Assembly: GCA_038226175.1 (NCBI GenBank)
Contig: JBBRQP010000039.1
Span: forward strand, 1 to 26,386
DNA from: JBBRQP01 sp038226175
GTDB taxonomy: Bacteria > Cyanobacteriota > Cyanobacteriia > Gloeobacterales > Anthocerotibacteraceae
Reading direction: 5' to 3'
Length of the DNA stretch: 26,386 nucleotides
Positions 15,438 through 21,896 of the stretch are shown here, one piece after another. The position numbers and the translations under genes are program-made. Under the pieces are notes generated by a model that saw only the letters and a program-made list of their open reading frames with translations, was not told the DNA's origin and made no database searches. How positions within the stretch are numbered: position 1 is the stretch's first letter; each line of letters begins with the position of its first letter.

Positions 15438-16061
15438 TCATGGTTTGGGCAGCGGAAAATCACTAATCTCATAGTGTCGCCAACCCCGCTCATCGTAATG
15501 CCACCACTCAGATGGTAATGGGTCAAATCCTGCCGCTAACATAGCTTGTTTGAGAATATCAAAATGCTTACGAGCAGGAGCTGACCAGCGTGCATAACTT
15601 GTGGGACTCGCCTGCACCGAAAAATCATCAAAGTTGGTCGGCATCTCTAAGGATTTCCCTTGAGCCGTGACTAATGTTATGTCCACGGCTGCACCGCGAT
15701 TGTGACGAGAACCATCTTTGGGATCAGCGACATAACGCGCATCAGGTACGAGCGCCCACATTTTTTTTTGTACTGAGAGCGGACGGTAACAGTCCCAGAG
15801 CTTCAAGCTGTAGCCTTGTTGTAATACGTTGTGTTGTGCGCGTTGTAGAGCCTCAGCAATCGGGCGATGCAGTAGACAGACAGCATGGGGATAAACGGCT
15901 TCCTTTAGAAAATTGTGCGGCGTAGCATAGGCCATGTCTAGATAAAGTGAAGGTTCAAATTGCTGGACATTAACCCAGTCACTGGGCGTTTCTTTGGCAT
16001 TGACAGCAGCTAAATTCATGATCAAGAGCGTCAAAAAGACTAAGGGTTTACCTTGAACCAT
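15438..16061 (-). CDS. D-alanyl-D-alanine dipeptidase, VanX/DdpX family (M15D)
   Basis: 207 residues with a signal peptide of about 22 residues (KPLVFLTLLIMNLAAVNA), so secreted to the periplasm. Zinc and catalytic residues are complete: R93 in DCYRP, H120 and D127 in SRHNRGAAVD, E185 and H188 in EWWHYD. VanX-type enzymes hydrolyse D-Ala-D-Ala; in bacteria without vancomycin resistance, exported or DdpX-like homologues are thought to recycle the dipeptide from peptidoglycan. A resistance role is not indicated here: no vanH/vanA-type genes are nearby. The start overlaps the 3' end of the cyclo-ligase gene by 22 nt, making this the last gene of a three-gene operon. Confidence 0.9.
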   Translation of the reverse strand: MVQGKPLVFLTLLIMNLAAVNAKETPSDWVNVQQFEPSLYLDMAYATPHNFLKEAVYPHAVCLLHRPIAEALQRAQHNVLQQGYSLKLWDCYRPLSVQKKMWALVPDARYVADPKDGSRHNRGAAVDITLVTAQGKSLEMPTNFDDFSVQASPTSYARWSAPARKHFDILKQAMLAAGFDPLPSEWWHYDERGWRHYEISDFPLPKP

Positions 16062-16618
16062 TGCACACCTACGGGAGTAACAAGAGCTTGTAGCGGGCGA
16101 TCCCAGGGTTCGACCGGAAAATCAATGGGCCAGCCTACCCGACCGATCACCCCCATTGCCAGAAAGGGAAACTGCGCTAGAAATCGGTCATAATAGCCTC
16201 CACCATAGCCTAGCCGATAGCCATCCTGACTACAGCCCAGAGTTGGCACCAAGACCAGATCCGTAGCCGCCGCATCAAGACTATCTGCATTCTGATCAGG
16301 CTCCCATAGGCCATAGGCACCACGGACAAGATACTCTGGCTGGTAGGAATGCCAACTCAGAGATTGACCAACACAGCGCGGAATACCCCAGGTTTTGGTT
16401 GAGAAATAGTCAAACAAATGATGCAGATCAATTTCTCCTGCCAGCGCAACGTAAGCAAAGATCTGTTGCGCTTGCTGAACTTGCGTCAACTTAGCCAACT
16501 GCTGACAAACCAGCTGACTAGCCATTTGCTGCTCAGCCAGATCGAGCTGAGAACGTTCTTGTCGCAACTGTTGGCGCAAATATTTTTTGGACAAGGCTGT
16601 GTGTGACTGGAAATTCAT
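16040..16618 (-). CDS. 5-formyltetrahydrofolate cyclo-ligase
   Basis: 192 residues. Converts 5-formyl-THF to 5,10-methenyl-THF with ATP, returning stored folate to one-carbon metabolism. Family motifs: K/R-rich start SKKYLRQQLRQER binding ATP, EIDLHHLF, and the C-terminal phosphate-binding loop RLGYGGGYYDRFL followed by GVIGRVGWP. Length is normal. The ATG overlaps the stop of the upstream membrane-protein gene by 4 nt, and its own end overlaps the VanX-like gene. Known elsewhere as ygfA/fau/MTHFS. Confidence 0.94.
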   Translation of the reverse strand: MNFQSHTALSKKYLRQQLRQERSQLDLAEQQMASQLVCQQLAKLTQVQQAQQIFAYVALAGEIDLHHLFDYFSTKTWGIPRCVGQSLSWHSYQPEYLVRGAYGLWEPDQNADSLDAAATDLVLVPTLGCSQDGYRLGYGGGYYDRFLAQFPFLAMGVIGRVGWPIDFPVEPWDRPLQALVTPVGVQWFKVNP

Positions 16619-16974
16619 TTACGTTGCGGCAAGATTTTTAAACCCTTATAAACAAATTCTTTCCAAAGTAGAAAACTTACTATAATCGCAATCGGAGTTG
16701 TTAGTTTGACCGTAAAGGCAAGGGGTAAACCTGTAATTTCAAACATCGTACCGAGTTGGGCAACCACCGCAACAGTAAGTAAGACTTGTAAAATTAAAAC
16801 AACCGTAATATTACGTTGAGCAATCGGTTGTTTTAGCTGCTGCACACAGATCCACCAGATTGCGATACTTAGCACCGATACCGCCCCAAAAGAAATCATA
16901 ATTCCGGGCCCAGGCCCGTTGATCAAGGTGCTAATAGTAGTTGCAGTTTGGGCAAGATATAAGGGCACAGGCAC
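16615..16974 (-). CDS. Small membrane protein with three predicted helices, unknown function
   Basis: 119 residues, starting at GTG 16974. Three hydrophobic spans are visible at about 25-46 (MISFGAVSVLSIAIWWICV), 55-74 (ITVVLILQVLLTVAVVAQL) and 82-103, and the C-terminus is basic (KEFVYKGLKILPQRK). I recognise no family. It heads the operon with the folate cyclo-ligase and VanX-like genes and diverges from prfB across 79 nt (16975-17053), which must contain both promoters; no clear boxes could be picked. Confidence 0.7.
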   Translation of the reverse strand: MPVPLYLAQTATTISTLINGPGPGIMISFGAVSVLSIAIWWICVQQLKQPIAQRNITVVLILQVLLTVAVVAQLGTMFEITGLPLAFTVKLTTPIAIIVSFLLWKEFVYKGLKILPQRK

Positions 16975-17053
16975 AATGAGGATGTTACGGTTCTAGTGTA
17001 AACGTTCTGGGAACTGTTAACGTAGAAATAGTTGCTTAATCTACTGAAACACC

Positions 17054-18158
17054 ATGGATGTCCTTGATCTAAAACGCGCCGTTACGGTACTCACTGAACG
17101 CCTGGGAAAAACCCAGGACTATCTTTGACCTACCCCAACTAACCCAACGCATTGAAAACTTAGAATATCAAACCAGTGAGCCAACGTTTTGGGATAATGC
17201 CGAGCAAGCCCAAAAAACTTTGCAAGAGCTGAATGCATTAAAATTTCCTCTGGCACAATTTCAGCAATGGCAAGGCCAACTAGATGATGTACAAACCCTG
17301 ATCGAGCTAGTGGATGAGTCTGATGATAGTGGTTTGTTGACGGAAGCTGAAACAACAACCCAGCACCTTATTCGCCAGCTTGACTTGTGGGAATTTGAGC
17401 AATTACTCTCGGGTCCTCATGATCAAAATGGGGCGGTCATCACAATTAATGCCGGGGCAGGTGGCACCGATGCCCAAGATTGGGCACAGATCTTGATGCG
17501 GATGTATACGCGGTGGGGTGAAACACGCGGCTACTCAGTCAAACTCCTTGATCTATCGGAAGGGGAGGAAGCGGGGATCAAATCGGTCACCCTTGAAATT
17601 GATGGCAAATACGCCTATGGCTATCTCTGGGCAGAAAAAGGCACCCATCGCTTGGTACGCATCTCACCTTTTAATGCCAATGGTAAACGGCAGACTAGTT
17701 TTGCGGGTGTCGATGTGATGCCAATCTTAGATGAGGAAGTGAAAGTAGATTTGCGTCCCGAAGACCTTGATATCAAAACTTCACGCTCGGGTGGTGCGGG
17801 GGGGCAAAACGTCAACAAGGTAGAAACCGCTGTCCAAGTGACCCATCTGCCCACGGGTCTATTTGTGCGCTGTACCCAAGAGCGCTCGCAACTGCAAAAC
17901 AAAAACCGCGCTCTCCAGATTCTCACCGCCAAATTGCTAACGCTCGAAGAAGAGAAACGCCGTCTCGAATTAGCACAAATTCGCGGAGATATCACCGATG
18001 CTGACTGGGGAACCCAGATTCGTTCCTATGTTTTTCATCCCTATCAAATGGTCAAAGATCATCGCACAGGCACAGAAACCTCCGATGTCACCAATGTCAT
18101 AAACGGAGACTTGACTACATTTATGGAAAGCTATTTACGACAACAACGGCAACTGTAA
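17054..18158 (+). CDS. prfB: Peptide chain release factor 2, made by programmed +1 frameshifting
   Basis: The first 24 codons (17054-17125, MDVLDLKRAVTVLTERLGKT then QDYL) end at an in-frame TGA (17126-17128). Translation resumes in the +1 frame at GAC 17127 and runs to 18158, for 367 residues in total, the usual RF2 size. The shift site CTTTGAC (17123-17129) is the classic one, and AGGA at 17114-17117 is a Shine-Dalgarno-like stimulator just upstream. RF2 reads UAA and UGA; the recognition tripeptide SPF is at 204-206 and the catalytic GGQ at 249-251 in SGGAGGQNVNKVE. RF2 shortage makes the ribosome pause at its own UGA and slip, so the gene regulates itself. An annotation without the shift would start near 17220 and lose the N-terminus. 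Confidence 0.97.
17114..17129 (+). promoter_or_regulatory. prfB: prfB programmed frameshift site
   Basis: AGGA (17114-17117), a short spacer, then CTT TGA C (17123-17129). The ribosome slips from CTT onto TTT and continues with GAC. All elements known from E. coli prfB are present, although the internal Shine-Dalgarno is shorter and lies about 5 nt rather than 3 nt from the slippery codon. Confidence 0.93.
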
Positions 18159-18283
18159 CCCTTCATGTCAGATTGAGACATGCACAGTCTCTTCGCGCAC
18201 AAATATTCAAGTTCCAATGCACCCTATTATTAATGTGTCCGGCTTGCTTCTAGGCTACCAATAGTCGAACAAATATCTCTTAA

Positions 18284-19024
18284 TTAACTTAGTCTGCTTT
18301 GATAGGCTATGACATCCAGACACGTCTTTGTAGCGCGAAGCATTGCTAAACGCAAGCTAAAAAGTATAAGCAGAAATGACCCTAGCATCTCTGACGGTTC
18401 GGGAACAGCAATCAACTGAGCACCTGTAAGGCTAAGTGTGTAGCTCCCAAAATCTGTAGTATTGGTACTCCAACTAGTCAAAACACCGCGATTAGCCAGT
18501 GCGCTAACCGAACCAGTTACAGAGTTAGTCGGTGAACTATTAGAAAAAATGAATTGACCATTATTGTCGATAGGTCTGACGTTATAGGGCGTGATGGCTA
18601 AATAATAAATGCCCGAAGAACTTGGGGTAAACGTCAGCTGTGATAGATTATCTGCCGTTGAAATATCATCATTAAAAACCAACCCATGTCCTGTTGCATC
18701 AAATAAAAATAATTGTGAATCAAACAGGTCTAAACTACCCCCAGCACTGGTGACGACCGGACTAAAAGCTGTACCTGCAGTCAGCGAAAAACTATACAAG
18801 TCCACATCGGTTGATTCTTCGCTAGCGCCTACCACACCGATTGTGCCATCAATTTGAATGGGGCTACCTGAGCTGGTGGTGTTGGTATTGGTTAGGCTGG
18901 TAGATGTGGCTAAGAGCTGACCCACATCATTAGTTCCTTCAGTAAAAAGAGAAGCAGCGGCAAGTTTGACAGGGCATAACAGCGTCAGCGCCAGCAACCC
19001 ACCAGTAAAAAAATTATGCATCAT
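18284..19024 (-). CDS. Secreted PEP-CTERM-sorted protein
   Basis: 246 residues. An N-terminal signal peptide (FFTGGLLALTLLCPVKLAAA) is followed by a beta-rich domain with DVDLYSFSLTAGTAFSPVV and YYLAITPYNVRPIDNNGQF, resembling bacterial pre-peptidase/DVUA0089-type domains. The C-terminus has the sorting tripartite signal: VPEPSEMLG, a hydrophobic span (SFLLILFSLRLAML), then basic residues. PEP-CTERM proteins are cut and handled by exosortase, usually in organisms making extracellular polysaccharide. About 15 residues follow the basic cluster, longer than usual. Exosortase is not in the window. A CATGTC/GACATG hairpin (18166-18184) lies between this gene and prfB. Confidence 0.85.
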   Translation of the reverse strand: MMHNFFTGGLLALTLLCPVKLAAASLFTEGTNDVGQLLATSTSLTNTNTTSSGSPIQIDGTIGVVGASEESTDVDLYSFSLTAGTAFSPVVTSAGGSLDLFDSQLFLFDATGHGLVFNDDISTADNLSQLTFTPSSSGIYYLAITPYNVRPIDNNGQFIFSNSSPTNSVTGSVSALANRGVLTSWSTNTTDFGSYTLSLTGAQLIAVPEPSEMLGSFLLILFSLRLAMLRATKTCLDVIAYQSRLS

Positions 19025-19208
19025 AAAACATACCCAACAACTAATTTACACTTATTAAAACATAGCTTTTTGGGTAAAGCCTCAAGGATGTTACAAAAAG
19101 TTAGTATTTTTACGTAGATATGTCTACTTAGTAAGCTCACGACGCTTTAGATTATTGAGAATCTCTATTTTTCGCGTAGAGTAGAACATATCCTAACCGG
19201 AATTCGTC
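19025..19208. promoter_or_regulatory. Divergent intergenic region of the PEP-CTERM gene and argD
   Basis: This 184-nt region must hold both promoters. It contains a palindrome GTAGA-TATG-TCTAC (19114-19127) that could be an operator. I could not identify reliable -35/-10 pairs. Confidence 0.25.
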
Positions 19209-20414
19209 GTGGTGCAGTCTTTGTTTGATCAAGTCGTCATGTCTACCTATGGGCGCTTCCCCCTAGCTATCGAGCGCGGTCAAGGCTGTCGCGTTTGGGA
19301 CACCGAAGGGCGGTCTTATCTAGATGGTGTCGCCGGTATTGCAACTTGTGGGTTAGGGCATAGTCATCCGGTGATGGTGGCGGCGATTTGTAAACAGGCT
19401 CAACGCTTGATTCATGTTTCTAATCTCTATTACATTCCCGAACAAGCGGCGCTAGCTCAGTGGTTAGTCGAGCGTTCGGTAGCTGACAAAGTTTTTTTCT
19501 GTAATTCTGGAGCCGAGGCCAATGAAGGCGCTATTAAATTGGCTCGTAAATATGCGCTGACCCAGCGTGGCATTATCCAGCCTGGGATTATCACCGCTGA
19601 GCAGAGTTTTCATGGACGCACACTCGCCACTATTACTGCCACAGGACAACCCAAATATCAAAAGTATTTCGCGCCTTTAGTGCCTGGTTTTCGGTATGTA
19701 CCGTTTAATGACCTCGAAGCCCTACGCGCGGCAGTGACTGAAAATACAGCCGCTATTTTGCTCGAACCCCTGCAAGGTGAGGGCGGGGTCATGCCCGGTG
19801 ACCGAGACTATTTTCAGGCGGTACGCCAACTTTGTGATGAGCAAGATATTCTCTTGATTTTTGATGAAGTGCAAGCAGGGATGGGGCGCACGGGTAATCT
19901 CTGGGCCTACCAAACCTTAGGGGTTGAGCCTGATATATTCACACTCGCTAAAGCCCTCGGGGGCGGAATTCCGATTGGGGCTTTACTCGCCCAAGAAAAG
20001 TTTGCAGTCTTTGAGCCAGGCGATCATGCCAGTACCTTTGGCGGTAACCCTTTTGCTTGTGGGGTGGGCTTAGCCGTATGTCAGATCCTTGAAACTGAAG
20101 CTTTAATTGACAATACCCGTCAGCGTGGCGCTCAGTTACAGCAGGGGTTGACCCAGTTGGCTGTAGATTTTCCTGAAATAATCAGCACCGTGCGGGGTTG
20201 GGGTTTGATGCAGGGCCTAGTCTTGCGCGAAGCCCAAGCCCTTGATTTGGTTAAACTCTGTTTGGCGCAAGGTTTGCTCCTAGTCTCAGCCGGATCGACG
20301 GTAGTGCGGTTTGTGCCCCCGCTGATTATCTCGGCAGCCGAGATCGAAGAGATGCTCGCCTCAGTGCGTTCAGCACTACTACTTCTGACGCGCAAGGTGC
20401 CGGTTCGGTTATGA
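19209..20414 (+). CDS. argD: Acetylornithine aminotransferase
   Basis: 401 residues from GTG 19209 (a second GTG follows directly). Class III PLP aminotransferase that makes N-acetylornithine from N-acetylglutamate semialdehyde in arginine synthesis; cytoplasmic. Visible residues: FCNSGAEANEGAIK with the phosphate-binding GA at 101-102, FHGRTLATI near 135-142, E-PLQGEGGV, D219-E220 in LLIFDEVQAGMGRTG, and Schiff-base K248 in LAKALGGGIP. Length and motif order are standard. The last 4 nt overlap the start of the PPC-domain gene (ATGA), implying translational coupling. Confidence 0.95.
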   Translation: MVQSLFDQVVMSTYGRFPLAIERGQGCRVWDTEGRSYLDGVAGIATCGLGHSHPVMVAAICKQAQRLIHVSNLYYIPEQAALAQWLVERSVADKVFFCNSGAEANEGAIKLARKYALTQRGIIQPGIITAEQSFHGRTLATITATGQPKYQKYFAPLVPGFRYVPFNDLEALRAAVTENTAAILLEPLQGEGGVMPGDRDYFQAVRQLCDEQDILLIFDEVQAGMGRTGNLWAYQTLGVEPDIFTLAKALGGGIPIGALLAQEKFAVFEPGDHASTFGGNPFACGVGLAVCQILETEALIDNTRQRGAQLQQGLTQLAVDFPEIISTVRGWGLMQGLVLREAQALDLVKLCLAQGLLLVSAGSTVVRFVPPLIISAAEIEEMLASVRSALLLLTRKVPVRL

Positions 20415-20815
20415 AAACCTGGGCTGTGCGCTTGCACCCAGGCCAAGACTTAAGGCAAGAACTGACAAAATTCACCCAAGAGCAGCGCTTACAGTCGGGC
20501 TTTATTGTGACAGCAGTAGGTAGCTTACAAGAGGCACATTTACGGTTTGCCAATGGTAATACAGCACAGATTTTTATCGAGAAATTTGAATTGGTGGCTC
20601 TTTCTGGCACGTTGTCCCTGACAGGCTTACACCTGCATCTTGTGCTGGCTAATGATCGAGGTCAGGTTATGGGTGGTCATTTGTTGGAGGGCTGTCTGAT
20701 TTATACCACCGCTGAGATTGTGATTGGAACTGCCGAAAATCTTTTATTTAAACGGATTCCTGATGCGATGACGGGTTTTTCTGAATTGATGATCACGCCC
20801 ATTAATTCCAATTGA
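20411..20815 (+). CDS. PPC/DUF296-domain protein
   Basis: 134 residues. The whole protein is one PPC (plant and prokaryote conserved, DUF296) domain: start VRLHPGQDLRQEL, then SGFIVTAVGSLQEAHLRFA, LSGTLSLTGLHLHLVLANDRGQVMGGHLLEGC and the end FSELMITP. In plants the domain is fused to AT-hooks; prokaryotic single-domain members form trimers and are often called DNA-binding, though a conserved histidine cluster (here GLHLHL and GGHL) suggests a metal- or ligand-binding role. Overlap with argD by 4 nt ties its expression to arginine synthesis. No DNA-binding motif is visible. Confidence 0.9.
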   Translation: MKTWAVRLHPGQDLRQELTKFTQEQRLQSGFIVTAVGSLQEAHLRFANGNTAQIFIEKFELVALSGTLSLTGLHLHLVLANDRGQVMGGHLLEGCLIYTTAEIVIGTAENLLFKRIPDAMTGFSELMITPINSN

Positions 20816-20954
20816 GCTTACGTAAATTCACGCATAGGGGTAGGTATCATGCATCACACAATTATAAAGAATACGTATTTTTGCGGACTTGCGTATAGAC
20901 AAGACCCAGGTCAATTGTGTTAGTCTTTTTTCAGTAATCGTTAGGAACTACCTC
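20816..20954. promoter_or_regulatory. Region upstream of the cupin pair with an 8-bp inverted repeat
   Basis: ACACAATT (20856-20863) and AATTGTGT (20913-20920) form an inverted repeat 49 nt apart, and no terminator separates the PPC gene from the cupins. AGGA at 20943-20946 is the ribosome site for the GTG at 20955. Promoter boxes are not clear. Confidence 0.3.
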
Positions 20955-21317
20955 GTGAATGAATTAGAGCAAATCGCCCTGCCTGTGACCCGTCCTTGGG
21001 GAACTTATCAGATACTAATGGAATCTGAACGATATCAAATTAAACGTATTGTGGTCACGCAAAAACAACGCCTTAGCTATCAAATGCATCATCATCGTTC
21101 TGAGCACTGGGTCGTCACCTCGGGCACTGGACGCGTTACGTTGGATGGTGAAACCACCCTACTCTCAGAAGGACAATCTATTTTTGTCCCATGCTGTACC
21201 AAACATCGTCTCGAAAATCCCGGTCTTGTAGCTCTGGTGGTCATTGAGGTGCAATGCGGCGAATATTTGGGAGAAGATGATATCATTCGCTTCTCGGACG
21301 ATTATGCACGAGCCTGA
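20955..21317 (+). CDS. Cupin protein, mannose-6-phosphate isomerase type II-like (copy 1)
   Basis: 120 residues from GTG 20955, which has AGGA with 8-nt spacing; the frame is open further upstream but without a start site. The sequence matches the C-terminal cupin of type II phosphomannose isomerase/GDP-mannose pyrophosphorylases: RPWGTYQILMESERYQIKRIVV, QMHHHRSEHWVVTSGTGRVTLDG and a second motif GQSIFVPCCTKHRLENPG. Metal ligands would be H-H-H and E in HHHRSEHW plus the H of KHRLENPG. It lacks the nucleotidyltransferase domain, so it may isomerise a sugar phosphate alone or only bind a sugar. Its last 14 nt overlap copy 2. Confidence 0.85.
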   Translation: MNELEQIALPVTRPWGTYQILMESERYQIKRIVVTQKQRLSYQMHHHRSEHWVVTSGTGRVTLDGETTLLSEGQSIFVPCCTKHRLENPGLVALVVIEVQCGEYLGEDDIIRFSDDYARA

Positions 21318-21675
21318 ACCCTCTGAGGTGGCAAAATTTTATGGCTCTAGTACCACCCTAGAGTCAGGCAAGCGTCATCGTATTAATCGTGTTGTCTTAG
21401 AACCAGGACGGCGGATCATGGCTCAGATGCACTATCATCGCTCAGAGCACTGGATTGTGGTTACCGGAACCATCCGTGTTGAGTGTGATGACGAAGTACG
21501 TCTAGTTCATGAAGGCCAATCGACCTATGTACCCCGCTGTGTCCGACATCGGGTCGAAAATCCGGGCAAAATCGCGGCGATTGTGATTGAAGTGCAGTCA
21601 GGCGAATTTCTAGATGAAGAGGATGTCATTCGCTTTCCTGAGCCTGGTGAAATCAATCCTAATCGTTCTATTTAA
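21304..21675 (+). CDS. Cupin protein, mannose-6-phosphate isomerase type II-like (copy 2)
   Basis: 123 residues from ATG 21304, inside the end of copy 1 in another frame. It aligns along its whole length with copy 1: QMHYHRSEHWIV against QMHHHRSEHWVV, HRVENPG against HRLENPG, and VIEVQSGEFLDEEDVIRF against VIEVQCGEYLGEDDIIRF. The N-terminal WGTY segment is replaced by KFYGSS, and the second motif is GQSTYVPRCVRHRVENPG. The two therefore arose by tandem duplication and have diverged considerably, suggesting a heteromer or two related substrates. An intrinsic terminator follows. Confidence 0.85.
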   Translation: MHEPEPSEVAKFYGSSTTLESGKRHRINRVVLEPGRRIMAQMHYHRSEHWIVVTGTIRVECDDEVRLVHEGQSTYVPRCVRHRVENPGKIAAIVIEVQSGEFLDEEDVIRFPEPGEINPNRSI

Positions 21676-21693
21676 TAAGGGTTGATGTGTTTT

Positions 21694-21730
21694 ACGCCTA
21701 TTGGACTAATAGTTCAATAGGCGTTTTTTT
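21694..21730 (+). terminator. Rho-independent terminator after the cupin pair
   Basis: ACGCCTATTG (21694-21703) pairs with CAATAGGCGT (21715-21724), and the inner ACT/AGT extends the stem to about 14 bp around an AAT loop; seven T follow (21724-21730). It is 18 nt beyond the copy 2 stop. Confidence 0.92.
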
Positions 21731-21731
21731 A

Positions 21732-21756
21732 ATCTAATCTGTATATGTGATTAGAT
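21732..21756 (+). promoter_or_regulatory. Perfect 8-bp palindrome, possible operator of the beta-helix gene
   Basis: ATCTAATC (21732-21739) and GATTAGAT (21749-21756) flank TGTATATGT. The site begins right after the terminator and 140 nt before the beta-helix gene. It is the size of a typical dimer-binding operator, but the regulator is unknown; it could also just be a weak hairpin. Confidence 0.35.
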
Positions 21757-21896
21757 CAGTGCTGTAAAATAGTTTTTTAGTAGATGCTACGCATTACCGC
21801 AAATATCATGAGTTTTGATGTTGTTTGAGCAAGACTTATGGTACCTTGTAAATGGAAATAACTTGTTTCTTTCTTCCTCTCCCCCGGAATCATGTC

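Noticed and set aside
15438..16061. The VanX-like gene as a vancomycin-resistance determinant.
   Set aside because: It is exported, and no vanH, vanA-type ligase or two-component genes are near; a peptidoglycan recycling role is more likely.
17054..17219. Treating the TGA at 17126 as evidence that prfB is a pseudogene or a sequencing error.
   Set aside because: The site is the known programmed frameshift CTTTGAC with an upstream purine stimulator, and both frames encode normal RF2.
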